From contig JARLJA010000102.1 in NCBI GenBank assembly GCA_031291445.1, positions 1-64,000 of the forward strand: a stretch of 64,000 nucleotides of DNA, in the 5' to 3' direction. Below the pieces are notes generated by a model that saw nothing but the letters and a program-made list of their open reading frames with translations, did no database searches and was not told where the DNA came from. Within the stretch, counting starts at the first letter, position 1. Each line of letters starts with the position of its first letter. Positions 51,657-59,805 of this stretch are shown one piece after another. The translations under genes were made by a program, and so were the position numbers. Source of the DNA: Xanthobacteraceae bacterium. Lineage in GTDB: Bacteria; Pseudomonadota; Alphaproteobacteria; Rhizobiales; Xanthobacteraceae.

Positions 51657-51947
51657 TCAGTGGCCGGTGCAACTCCTCAGGGTCTGGGTGCGCGCGTCGC
51701 GCTCGGCGCCGGTGGCGCCGAACGAGGCGCCGAGACACCACTGATAGTGAACCGAGAAATCCGGCGACCAGCGGGTACCCTGGAGGACGCCGGCGCAGCC
51801 GGGGTTCGACAGCCCGCCGCGTACCTGGTTGAGGGCCGCCTGGGCGTATTGCTTGCAGAATTTCGGGTCGGCCGCACCGGCGACGGTCGCGCTCGCGGCG
51901 AGATATGCGGACGACGCGAGCACCGCGAGCAAAAATCCCCTGGTCAT
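51657..51947 (-). CDS. Small secreted Cys-containing hypothetical protein
   Basis: A 96-residue protein with a clear signal peptide (MTRGFLLAVLASSAYLAASATVAGA, cleavage near AGA-AD). The mature part begins DPKFCKQYAQAALNQVRGG and has four Cys in total (CKQY, PGCAGV, YQWCLG, RSCTG), which would form two disulfide bonds in the periplasm. GGGGGG precedes the start by six bases. It is not recognised; small Cys-rich secreted proteins of this type are common in Bradyrhizobiaceae. It is upstream of hflX on the same strand, 215 bases away. Confidence 0.8.
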   Translation of the reverse strand: MTRGFLLAVLASSAYLAASATVAGAADPKFCKQYAQAALNQVRGGLSNPGCAGVLQGTRWSPDFSVHYQWCLGASFGATGAERDARTQTLRSCTGH

Positions 51948-52075
51948 TTCAAGCCCCCCAATATCGTTGTTTCCAATCGTTCGACAGTAGCAGCAAACGC
52001 GCGTCGAACAAGGTTGCCTCGGCTCCGTCGCATGACGCGTCGTTGGCGCGCTGCGAAACGTGCACGACGCCGGCT

Positions 52076-53023
52076 TCAGCGCCGCCTGGCGTCGCCCGGC
52101 CTTTGTTCGGTCAGTCCGGCCGAAATCTCGGCGACCAGGCCGCGCAGCCATTGATTGGCCGGATCCTTGGTGAAGCGCTGGCTCCAGTGCTGGGCGACCG
52201 GGATGCGGGGCGGCTGAACCGGAGGTTCGTGCAGCTTGACGCCCGGGTAGCGCGCAAACGAGATCGCAGCGGAATACGGCACCGTCGCGATCAGATCGGA
52301 ATGGGCCACGATCATCGGCACCGCCAGCATGTGCGGGACCGAGACCAGCACGCGGCGCGTCAGCCGCTTTTCCCGGAGGAAGCGTTCGAAGCGCTCCTCG
52401 GTGCGTTCCTCCGATGCCACCACGACATGGGATTCGGACAGGAAGGCGTCGAGCTTGATCTGTCTGGTCCGCAGCCGCGGATGTTTCGCCGCGGCGAGGC
52501 AGAGAAAGCCGCGCTCGAACAGCGGGCTCTGCGCGAGGCCCGCGCCCGCCAGATCCGGAAAATATCCGACCGCGAGGTCCACGCTGCCGTCCTCCAGGGC
52601 TGCGGCGAGGCGCCGGGGAGCCATCGAGACGGTCGCGACGTCGCAGCCGGGCGATTCGGTCCGCAACCGCTGGATCAACTTCGGCAGGAACACCATCTCG
52701 CCGACGTCGGACATGCAGAACGTGAAGACGCGCCGCACGGTCTTCGGCGTAAACGGCGTCGCGGCGCCGAGTTCGGTGCGCAGCAGCGTCATCGCCCGCC
52801 GCGCGCTGGCGGCGATCTCGCTGGCCCGCGGGGTGGGCCGCATGCCGCGCGAGGTGCGGACGAAGAGGTCGTCCTTGAAGGCGATGCGCAGGCGGCCCAG
52901 CGTGTGGCTGATCGCGGGCTGGCTGAGGCCGAGCGCCTCGCTGGCGGCGGTGAGGCTGCCGAGACGGTGGATCGCCTCCAGCGTCATCAGCAGACGGAGG
53001 TCGAGGCGGGCAGCGTCGGTCAT
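52076..53023 (-). CDS. LysR-family transcriptional regulator
   Basis: A 315-residue LysR-type regulator. The N-terminal helix-turn-helix has LMTLEAIHRLGSLTAASEALGLSQPAISHTLGRLRIAFKDDLFVRT, and the C-terminal co-inducer domain resembles NodD/NahR-type proteins (VFTFCMSDVGEMVFLPKLIQRL, GYFPDLAGAGLAQSPLFERGFLCLAA). NahR-like proteins respond to aromatic acids such as salicylate, which fits the divergent hydroxylase gene. The start codon is 123 bases from that gene's start, the usual arrangement for LysR control. Confidence 0.92.
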   Translation of the reverse strand: MTDAARLDLRLLMTLEAIHRLGSLTAASEALGLSQPAISHTLGRLRIAFKDDLFVRTSRGMRPTPRASEIAASARRAMTLLRTELGAATPFTPKTVRRVFTFCMSDVGEMVFLPKLIQRLRTESPGCDVATVSMAPRRLAAALEDGSVDLAVGYFPDLAGAGLAQSPLFERGFLCLAAAKHPRLRTRQIKLDAFLSESHVVVASEERTEERFERFLREKRLTRRVLVSVPHMLAVPMIVAHSDLIATVPYSAAISFARYPGVKLHEPPVQPPRIPVAQHWSQRFTKDPANQWLRGLVAEISAGLTEQRPGDARRR

Positions 53024-53038
53024 GCGCCGGATCCTGTT

Positions 53039-53065
53039 ATCAATGCGGTCGATATCATCTATTAT
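53039..53065 (+). promoter_or_regulatory. Divergent promoter/LysR-type site between regulator and hydroxylase genes
   Basis: The gap is AT-rich against its surroundings. ATCAATGCGGTCGAT (53039-53053) is an imperfect ATC/GAT dyad of LysR-box form, and a TATTAT -10 box lies at 53060-53065 pointing to the hydroxylase. The assignments are tentative. Confidence 0.35.
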
Positions 53066-53146
53066 GCATTTTCATTTTACGAATAAAGCATCCTGCGCCA
53101 AAACCAGCGGCCACATCTTCCCACGTTGGAACGAGAGAGCGCGACC

Positions 53147-54364
53147 ATGACCGCCCAGGAACTTCCGATCGTCATCGTCGGCGCCGGCATCGGCGGCCTC
53201 ACCGCGGCGCTGGCCATGGCGCAGCGCGGCATCCGCGTCACCGTGCTCGAGCAGGCGCGGGAGCTGCGCGAGGTCGGCGCCGGCCTCCAGATCAGCCCGA
53301 ACGGCACCCGCGTGCTGTGGTCGCTGGGTCTGGAGCGGGCGCTGCGGGCCGTGGCCGTCGAGCCGCAGGCCAAGGAAATCCGGCTCTGGAGCAGCGGCGA
53401 GACCTGGCCGCTGTTCGATCTGGGCGCCAGCGCGGTTGCGGATTACGGTTTCCCCTACCTCATGTTCCACCGCGGCGACCTGCAGATGGCGCTCGCTGCC
53501 GCGGTGCGCGAAGCCGGCCTGCACATCCTGCGGCTGGGTGCCGAGGTGGTCGACGTCGTCGACGGCGACGGCTGCGCCGAAGTGCTGCTCGCATCCGGCG
53601 AGCGCGTGAGCGCCCGCGCCGTGGTGGGGGCGGACGGCGTCCATTCGCGCGTGCGCGCCAGGCTGTTCGGCGTCGCCAAGCCGGTCTTCACGGGCTGCAT
53701 CGCCTGGCGCGGCACCGTCCCGGCCGAACGGCTGCCGGCCCACATGCGCCGGCCCGTCGGGGTGAATTGGGTCGGACCGGGGCGTCACGTCGTGACCTAT
53801 CCCCTGCGCCGAGGCGAACTGGTCAATTTCGTCGGCGTGGTCGAGCGCGAGGGCTGGGAGACCGAATCCTGGACCGAGCGCGGTAGCCACGACGACTGCG
53901 CGGCGGACTTCGCCGGCTGGCATGCCGACGTCCACGCCCTGATCGACAACATCGACGAGCACTATCGCTGGGCGCTGATGAGCCGCGCGCCGATCACACG
54001 GTGGTCGGCGGGGCGCATCGTCCTGCTGGGCGACGCCGCGCACCCGACCCTGCCGTTCATGGCGCAGGGCGCGGTGATGGCGATCGAGGACGCCATCGTG
54101 CTGGCGCGGGCGTTCCACCGGTTCGGCAGCGATCATGCGGCGGCGATCGGCGTCTACGAGACGGCACGGGTCGAGCGCGCCAATCGTTGCGTCAGTCTCG
54201 CCGCCCGCAACCGCGACATCTTCCACAGCGACCGGCTGCTCGATCGCGAGGACGCCCGTCGCTACGTCGCCACCCAATGGAGCGAGGACAAGGTGCGCGA
54301 GCGCTATCACTGGCTGTTCAGCTACGATGCCGTCGGCGGCGCGCTGGGGCCGCCCGAGACCTGA
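53147..54364 (+). CDS. FAD-dependent aromatic hydroxylase (3-hydroxybenzoate 6-hydroxylase or salicylate hydroxylase type)
   Basis: A 405-residue class A flavoprotein monooxygenase. GAGIGGLTAALAMAQRGIRVTVLEQA binds the ADP part of FAD, RAVVGADGVHSRVRARLFG is the DG motif and GRIVLLGDAAHPTLPFMAQGAVMAIEDA the GD motif. The sequence suits both 3-hydroxybenzoate 6-hydroxylase (product gentisate) and salicylate 1-hydroxylase (product catechol). The nearby gentisate dioxygenase and lack of a catechol pathway in the window favour the first. The start at 53147 has GAGAGAG upstream. It should need NAD(P)H and no separate reductase. Confidence 0.88.
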   Translation: MTAQELPIVIVGAGIGGLTAALAMAQRGIRVTVLEQARELREVGAGLQISPNGTRVLWSLGLERALRAVAVEPQAKEIRLWSSGETWPLFDLGASAVADYGFPYLMFHRGDLQMALAAAVREAGLHILRLGAEVVDVVDGDGCAEVLLASGERVSARAVVGADGVHSRVRARLFGVAKPVFTGCIAWRGTVPAERLPAHMRRPVGVNWVGPGRHVVTYPLRRGELVNFVGVVEREGWETESWTERGSHDDCAADFAGWHADVHALIDNIDEHYRWALMSRAPITRWSAGRIVLLGDAAHPTLPFMAQGAVMAIEDAIVLARAFHRFGSDHAAAIGVYETARVERANRCVSLAARNRDIFHSDRLLDREDARRYVATQWSEDKVRERYHWLFSYDAVGGALGPPET

Positions 54365-54409
54365 GAGATCCGCGCGTCACAACAAGAAAACCAAATGGGA
54401 GGATCGGGA

Positions 54410-55732
54410 TTGAAGAAGGACCTGCGAGCCCTGATCGAGGCCGCCGGCGTCGGGCGCTTCCAGGTGATCCTGCTGCTGCTGGCCGGATCGCTGGTGTTCA
54501 TGGACGGATTCGACACCCAGGCCATCGGTTATGTCGCGCCGGCGCTGGTGTCGGACTGGGGCATTCCGCGCGCGGCGCTGGGGCCGATCTTCAGCGCGGG
54601 CCTCGCCGGACTGATGCTCGGCGCCTTCATCCTGGGGCCGGTTGCCGACCGGTCCGGCCGCAAGCTCACCCTGTGTCTCAGCGCGCTGGCCTTCGGGCTG
54701 TTCTCGCTGGCCTGCGCGGCGGCGTCGTCGGTCGAGCAACTCATGCTGTTTCGCCTGCTGGGCGGCATCGGGCTCGGCGGCGCCATGCCTGCGGGCATCG
54801 CGCTGGTCACGGAGTTTTCGCCGCTGCGCGCGCGCGGCCGCATCGTCACGGCACTGGTTTGTTGCTTTTCCATCGGCGCCGCCGTCGGCGGCTTTCTGAC
54901 CGCGGGCATCCTGCCCCACGTCGGTTGGCGCGGCGTATTCGTGGTCGGCGGCGCGGTGCCTCTGCTGCTGGTTCCCGTGGTCTACGCCGCGATGCCGGAA
55001 TCGCTGCATTTCCTGGCGCTGCGCGATCCGCGCCATCCCGCCATCGCGCCGATCCTGCGGCGGCTCAATCCGCGCATGGCGTTCGACCCACAGACCGAGC
55101 TCAGTGTCGGTCACGACGAGGCCCATGGCGACTGGTCGCCGCTGGCGCTGTTCGCGGAAGGCCGTGCCGGCGTCACCGCGCTGCTGTGGGTCGGGTTCTT
55201 CATGAACCTGGTGGTGCTGTATTTTCTGGCGAGTTATCTGCCGACCGTGCTCAGCGCCAATGGCGTGGCGGTGGGCGACGCGGTGCGCGCCACCGCGTTC
55301 TACCAGGTCGGCGGTCTTGCCGGCGCCCTGACCATGGGCTGGCTGATGGACCGGTTGCGGGCGCCGCCGCTGCTCGGCCTCGCGCTCGCGCTGGCCATCG
55401 CTTTCATCCTGCTCATTCACTTCGCCGGCGCCGATCTCGTGCTGGTGGCGCTGGGCGCGTTCGGCGCCGGCTTCTGCGTGGTGGGCGGCCAGATCGGCGC
55501 CAACGCCTATGTCGGCCTGATCTATCCGACCGCCATCCGTTCGACCGGGGTGGCCTGGGCGCTCGGGATCGGGCGGTTCGGCTCGGTGCTGGGACCGCTG
55601 GCGGTGACGGCGCTGCTCGCCGCCGGATGGTCGATGTCGGATGTGCTGCTCGCGGTCTGCGCGCCGGCCGCCGCCGCCGGCCTCGCGCTGTATGCCTCCG
55701 GCCGGGTCGGCGCGGCCGGCACGCCGGTCTGA
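54410..55732 (+). CDS. AAHS-family aromatic acid:H+ symporter
   Basis: Major facilitator protein of the aromatic acid:H+ symporter group (PcaK/BenK/GenK type). The motif DGFDTQAIGYVAPAL in the first helix is the family hallmark; GPVADRSGRKLTL is the 2-3 loop motif and MDRLRAPP occurs in the second half. Twelve hydrophobic segments are seen. Start is taken as TTG 54410, which has GGGAGG seven bases before it; ATG 54395 lies within that site and is less likely. It follows the hydroxylase by 45 bases and presumably imports its substrate. Confidence 0.9.
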   Translation: MKKDLRALIEAAGVGRFQVILLLLAGSLVFMDGFDTQAIGYVAPALVSDWGIPRAALGPIFSAGLAGLMLGAFILGPVADRSGRKLTLCLSALAFGLFSLACAAASSVEQLMLFRLLGGIGLGGAMPAGIALVTEFSPLRARGRIVTALVCCFSIGAAVGGFLTAGILPHVGWRGVFVVGGAVPLLLVPVVYAAMPESLHFLALRDPRHPAIAPILRRLNPRMAFDPQTELSVGHDEAHGDWSPLALFAEGRAGVTALLWVGFFMNLVVLYFLASYLPTVLSANGVAVGDAVRATAFYQVGGLAGALTMGWLMDRLRAPPLLGLALALAIAFILLIHFAGADLVLVALGAFGAGFCVVGGQIGANAYVGLIYPTAIRSTGVAWALGIGRFGSVLGPLAVTALLAAGWSMSDVLLAVCAPAAAAGLALYASGRVGAAGTPV

Positions 55733-55738
55733 CCAGGG

Positions 55739-56422
55739 CTAGTCCCGCCTGGTCAGGTAGCACGCCAGCATCTGCCGCGCGTCGGCCGTGCGCTTGGCGC
55801 GCCAGTCGGGGTCCGCGAGGTCGCGGTCGAACATGTTGGACAGCGTGTAGACGTTGGCGAGATGAAACTGGCTGAGCGCGGCGATCATGACGTAGAGCCG
55901 CAGCGGGTCGATGTCGGCGGCGAGCCGCCCTTCGGCGACGCCGCGCGTCAGCAGGCGCTCCGTCATCGCCAGCACCGGCGAGGTCATTTCGTGAATGCGC
56001 GACGACTTCTTCAGGTGGCGCGCCTTCATCAGGTTTTCGGCCCGCAGCAGGCTGACCAGATGGCCGTTGCGCTCGAAATGGCCGTTCATGAAGTCGAACA
56101 GGCGCAGCAGGCCTTCCAGCGGATCGAGATGTTCGACGTCGAGCGCGAGTTCCTCGGCACGCAGCGCCCCGAGCGCGCTTTCGAGGGTGGCGACATAGAG
56201 CGCCGACTTGCTGCCGAACTGTTCATAGAGCATGCGCGGGTTGGTGCCCGCCTTCTTGACGATGCGGCTGATGCGTCCGCCGGCGAGGCCGTGGGTGGCG
56301 AATTCCGCGCTCGCCGCGCGCAGGATCTCCTGGCGGTTCTGTTCCGCGGAGCGGCGCGGCCGCCGCCGCGGCGTTGCGCGCTCGGCCCTGGCAGGGTCCG
56401 GTATGGTCTCCCGCAGCGTCAT
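55739..56422 (-). CDS. TetR-family transcriptional regulator
   Basis: A 227-residue repressor. The N-terminal DNA-binding domain is preceded by a basic extension (PRRRPRRSAEQNRQEILRAA), then EFATHGLAGGRISRIVKKAGTNPRMLYEQFGSKSALYVATLESAL. The C-terminal domain is helical and variable, as usual for ligand pockets. Its ATG overlaps the amidase stop by 4 bases (ATGA), so it is the last gene of the hydrolase operon and probably autoregulates it. It is convergent with the symporter gene, which ends six bases away. Confidence 0.9.
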   Translation of the reverse strand: MTLRETIPDPARAERATPRRRPRRSAEQNRQEILRAASAEFATHGLAGGRISRIVKKAGTNPRMLYEQFGSKSALYVATLESALGALRAEELALDVEHLDPLEGLLRLFDFMNGHFERNGHLVSLLRAENLMKARHLKKSSRIHEMTSPVLAMTERLLTRGVAEGRLAADIDPLRLYVMIAALSQFHLANVYTLSNMFDRDLADPDWRAKRTADARQMLACYLTRRD

Positions 56423-57630
56423 ATCGGTTCTTCGGTGAGGGCGAGGGCTGCCCAACGGCTCGAGACGTCGAGCAGCGCGCGATCGCAGCCCGCCGCGGCC
56501 ACGATGGACAGGCCGACGGGACATCCGTCGACGCGGCCGGCGGGAACGGTGATCTGCGGCAGGCCGGCATGGCCGGCGATCGAGGTCAGCGTCAGCGCCC
56601 GGCGGTAGAAGTCGGAAATCTCCAACCCCGCGGCATCTTTCCGCAACGCGATGCACGGCGCGGTCGGCAGCACCAGGCCGACGCCGTCGCCGAGCAGCGC
56701 GGCGACGCGCGAGCGCAGCGTTGCGCGAACGGGTGTCCAGCGGGCGACGTCGTTCGCCGTGATCGCCGCGGCGTCGGCGAAGCGCGGCGCGATGGCATCG
56801 CCAAATCGCGGACGGACCGCCGTGATCCACGGGCCGAGTTCACGCCAGATCTCGGCGCCCTGCAGCACCCGGTAGCATTCGCGCCAGTCGTCGTCCGTGC
56901 CGTCGAACAGCGTGACCTCGTCGTCGATCGCAAGCCCCTCGCACCGGCTCCGAAGGGCAGCGGCCACGGCGGGATCGGCCAGCGCGAAGGCGTCGCGCAC
57001 CAGCCGCAGCCGCCGGATCGGCGCGGGCGGAGCATTCGGCAGCAGCACGTCGCCGACCGCGGCGAGCGTTGCGATGTCGCGGGCGAACCAGCCCACGGTG
57101 TCGTAGGATGGGGCGAACGGCGTGACGCCGGCCAGCGACACCGCACCATGGGTCGGCCTGAAGCCGAAGATCCCGACGAAGCTCGCGGGCACGCGCACCG
57201 ATCCGCCGGTGTCGGTGCCGAGCGCGAAGTCCACGAGCCCCGCCGCGACCGCGGACGCAGAGCCGCTGGAGGAGCCGCCGGGAATGCGGTCGGGGCAGGC
57301 TGGATTGCGCGGCGTGCCATCATGCGCGTTGACGCCCTCGAGGCTGAAGGCGAGTTCGTCGGTGATGGTCTTGCCGGTCAGGGTCGCTCCGGCGCCGAGC
57401 AGCGCATCGACCACCGGCGCCGACACCCGCGGGCAGTCGTGGCTCGCCAGCCAGTCGGGGTTGCCGCCGCCGGTGGGCGCGCCGGCGACGTCGATCAGGT
57501 CCTTGACCGCGAAGCTCAGTCCGTTCAGGGGGCCCGCACCGGATGGCCTGCGCGTCAGCCGTGCCCCGGGCACGAAGGCACCTGCGGCATCGGCCGCGGC
57601 CACCTCAGGAATCGATGCCGGCCCGCTCAA
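56419..57630 (-). CDS. Amidase (amidase signature family)
   Basis: A 403-residue amidase. The Ser-cisSer-Lys triad is present: Lys in LSFAVKDLIDVAG, and the Ser pair in RIPGGSSSGSASAVAAG followed by DFALGTDTGGSVRVPAS. Members hydrolyse amides, ureides or glutamine; no feature shows the exact substrate. The protein is shorter than the ~450-500 typical of larger amidases. The likely start is TTG 57630, coupled to the preceding gene whose stop is eight bases upstream; no ATG alternative exists near it. Middle gene of the hydrolase operon. Confidence 0.88.
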   Translation of the reverse strand: MSGPASIPEVAAADAAGAFVPGARLTRRPSGAGPLNGLSFAVKDLIDVAGAPTGGGNPDWLASHDCPRVSAPVVDALLGAGATLTGKTITDELAFSLEGVNAHDGTPRNPACPDRIPGGSSSGSASAVAAGLVDFALGTDTGGSVRVPASFVGIFGFRPTHGAVSLAGVTPFAPSYDTVGWFARDIATLAAVGDVLLPNAPPAPIRRLRLVRDAFALADPAVAAALRSRCEGLAIDDEVTLFDGTDDDWRECYRVLQGAEIWRELGPWITAVRPRFGDAIAPRFADAAAITANDVARWTPVRATLRSRVAALLGDGVGLVLPTAPCIALRKDAAGLEISDFYRRALTLTSIAGHAGLPQITVPAGRVDGCPVGLSIVAAAGCDRALLDVSSRWAALALTEEPI

Positions 57631-57637
57631 CGGCGCG

Positions 57638-58447
57638 TCATCCCGCGGCCCGCGCGTCGAGGGCGCCGATCACCGCGGCGGAGTCGGTGACGAAGCCGAA
57701 GCACTTTTTGACGTTCCAGACGGTCGCCTCGGTGCAGAACTCCGGCGAGGTGGTGGCGCAGCAGTCTTCCACCAGGATGCAGCCGTAGCCGAGGAAATTG
57801 GCGTCGGTCAGGGAGTGCAGCACACACTGGTCGGTGTTGACGCCGGTGAACAGGATCGAGCGCACGCCGAGATTCCGCAGGATGCTGTCGAGCGGGGTGT
57901 CCCAGAAGCCGCTGATGCGGTGCTTGTCGACCTTGATGTCCTGCGGCGCCTGCGGCAGTTCGTCCACCACCGCGGCGGCCCAGGAATCCTTCTCCAGCAC
58001 GCGCGCGCCGCTGCCCGGCAGCGGATCGCCGAGGCCCACCCCGACGCCGGTGGGCTTGTAGAGGTGGATCTGGTTCGGCGGCATGTTGGCGAGGTCGGGG
58101 CGGTTGCCCCAGTTCACCCAGATCACCGGCACGCCGGCCTGGCGCAGCGCCGGCAGCAGCTTCTGCAGCGGCGCGATCGGCTTGCGGTCCGGCCGGAAGT
58201 CGGCGCCGATGTGGTCGACCCATCCACCCGGGGCGCAGAAGTCGTTCTGCATGTCGATGACGATGATGGCGGTGCGCAACAGATCGACGGTGACGTTCTG
58301 CGGCGCGCAGGCGATGGTCACGGGAACCGGCGTCGGCGCCGGCATCGCCATGTTGACCTCGCGCGCGGTGGCCCACCACGCGAACTGGCGTCCGAGGCCG
58401 AGCCGACCGCCGGCCACGCTTTCCGCCCGTTGTTCGTTCGCCGACAT
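57638..58447 (-). CDS. Isochorismatase-fold cysteine hydrolase (biuret/RutB-like)
   Basis: A 269-residue hydrolase. The catalytic Asp is in AIIVIDMQNDFCAPGGWVDH, the Lys in VLEKDSWAAAV and the nucleophile Cys in LFTGVNTDQCVLHSL. Proteins of this subgroup include biuret hydrolase, N-carbamoyl hydrolases and RutB, all releasing ammonia from ureido or carbamoyl compounds. The fuller architecture suits these better than isochorismatase itself. The start at 58447 has GAGGAGG six bases upstream. First gene of the minus-strand operon, divergent from the ABC transporter. Confidence 0.87.
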   Translation of the reverse strand: MSANEQRAESVAGGRLGLGRQFAWWATAREVNMAMPAPTPVPVTIACAPQNVTVDLLRTAIIVIDMQNDFCAPGGWVDHIGADFRPDRKPIAPLQKLLPALRQAGVPVIWVNWGNRPDLANMPPNQIHLYKPTGVGVGLGDPLPGSGARVLEKDSWAAAVVDELPQAPQDIKVDKHRISGFWDTPLDSILRNLGVRSILFTGVNTDQCVLHSLTDANFLGYGCILVEDCCATTSPEFCTEATVWNVKKCFGFVTDSAAVIGALDARAAG

Positions 58448-58746
58448 CTCTGCCTCCTCGCCTTGATCAATCCGACGTTGTTCCACGAGGCCGCGCGGGG
58501 CCTCCGCAGTGCAGCACGGCGTCGGGACGATGTGCGGCCCTGCGCTGCTGCTCTCGGAACATCAGGTTTGCAAGTTCGCTGCCAACAGGAATCGCAAGGG
58601 ATTTCAATGCCGGTGAACGACCTCGCGGCGGCATTGCCCACGAATCCGACAGGCTGGCCGCCGGATCTGGATAAAAAGTAAGCAGTTATTTGTTACGGAG
58701 CGGAGAAGCCAAGGTAAAATTCAGCAGAGTCATATATTTAGCTCTC
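58448..58746. other. Divergent control region between hydrolase operon and ABC transporter operon
   Basis: The gap between the two divergent starts is 370 bases. The left part is GC-rich and shows no gene. The right part (58670-58745) is AT-rich and ends at the sigma-54 element at 58747. The AT-rich part could hold an activator or IHF site. No perfect TetR-type palindrome was identified by eye. Confidence 0.45.
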
Positions 58747-58762
58747 TGGCATGACGCTTGCT
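58747..58762 (+). promoter_or_regulatory. Sigma-54 (RpoN) promoter of the ABC transporter operon
   Basis: TGGCATGACGCTTGCT matches the consensus TGGCACG-N4-TTGCW at all but one base of the key positions. The -24 GG (58748-58749) and -12 GC (58760-58761) are separated by exactly ten bases as required. A transcript from about 58773 would have a leader near 45 bases. Confidence 0.75.
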
Positions 58763-58817
58763 GCGGGATGGAGGCGGACGAATTCCCATCACCGATTTAT
58801 GCAACGCGAGGTCTGTC

Positions 58818-59798
58818 ATGTTGTCACGTCGCTTGGCTCTGCGGGGAGCGCTGCTCACCGGAGCATTTGCATTTTGCGCGACATTTGCTCCCGCCCTTCA
58901 TGCCGCCGAGGCGCTGAAGGTCGGCATCCTGATCCCGGGCTCGAAGTCCGACAAGGGCTGGATGGAGTCGTCGTATGACGGCCTGACGGCCGCCGAGAAG
59001 AAGTACGGCGACAAGATCCAGGTGCAGATGATCGAGAACATCAACTACGCCGACATGGATCAGGCGCTGACCAATCTCGCCAGCAAGAACGAGTTGGTGA
59101 TCGGCGTCGGCGGCCAGACCCAGGCGTCCGTCTACAAGATCGCCAAGCGTTTCCCCAAGGTGCATTTCTCGATCGTCGGCGGCAACGAAGGCGAAAGCGC
59201 GCCCAACGTCGCCGGCTACGACGTCAAGCAGGCCGAGATCGCCTATGTCGCGGGCGCCGCGGCGGCGATGCTGTCCAAGACCGGCGCGGTGAGCTACGTC
59301 GGCGGCCTCGAGATTCCGTCGATCGTCAACGCCGGCAAGGAGTTCGGCAACGGCGCGCGGTCGGTCAATCCGAACATCAAGTATTTCGAGAACTATACCG
59401 GCGATTTCGACGACGTCGCCAAGTCGAAGGAGGCGACGCTCGCCGCCATCGCCCAGGGCGCCGACATCCACTACCATATCCTGAACCTCGGCCTGCGCGG
59501 CATGGAGCAGGCCGCGAAGGAGAAGGGCACCCACATCATCGGCAGCTATACCGACCGCTGCGGGTCCGATCCGCTCTACGTCGCCTATTCAATCACCGGC
59601 ACTGGTTTCCAGGTGCAGTATGCGATCGACGAGGCGGTCAAGGGCAGCTGGAAGCCGGGCTACAAGGAGTTCGGCCTCAAGATGGGTCCGGAAGCCTCCG
59701 GCATGGTGATCTGCAACGGAACGCCCGAGCAGAAGGCGAAGCTCGACGCGATCATGAAGGACATTCTCGCCGGCAAGATCACGGTGCTGAAGGGCTGA
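58818..59798 (+). CDS. BMP-family ABC transporter substrate-binding protein (PnrA/Med-like)
   Basis: A 326-residue periplasmic binding protein. The signal peptide MLSRRLALRGALLTGAFAFC...LHAAEA has a twin-Arg start that could even use the Tat route. The mature part KVGILIPGSKSDKGWMESSYDG, IGVGGQTQASVYKIAKRFPKVHF and KQAEIAYVAGAAAAMLSKTGAVSYVGG is typical of the Bmp/PnrA group, many of which bind nucleosides or purines. GAGG lies six bases before the ATG at 58818. It is the first gene of a four-gene operon. Confidence 0.92.
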   Translation: MLSRRLALRGALLTGAFAFCATFAPALHAAEALKVGILIPGSKSDKGWMESSYDGLTAAEKKYGDKIQVQMIENINYADMDQALTNLASKNELVIGVGGQTQASVYKIAKRFPKVHFSIVGGNEGESAPNVAGYDVKQAEIAYVAGAAAAMLSKTGAVSYVGGLEIPSIVNAGKEFGNGARSVNPNIKYFENYTGDFDDVAKSKEATLAAIAQGADIHYHILNLGLRGMEQAAKEKGTHIIGSYTDRCGSDPLYVAYSITGTGFQVQYAIDEAVKGSWKPGYKEFGLKMGPEASGMVICNGTPEQKAKLDAIMKDILAGKITVLKG

Positions 59799-59805
59799 GC
59801 CCGCC

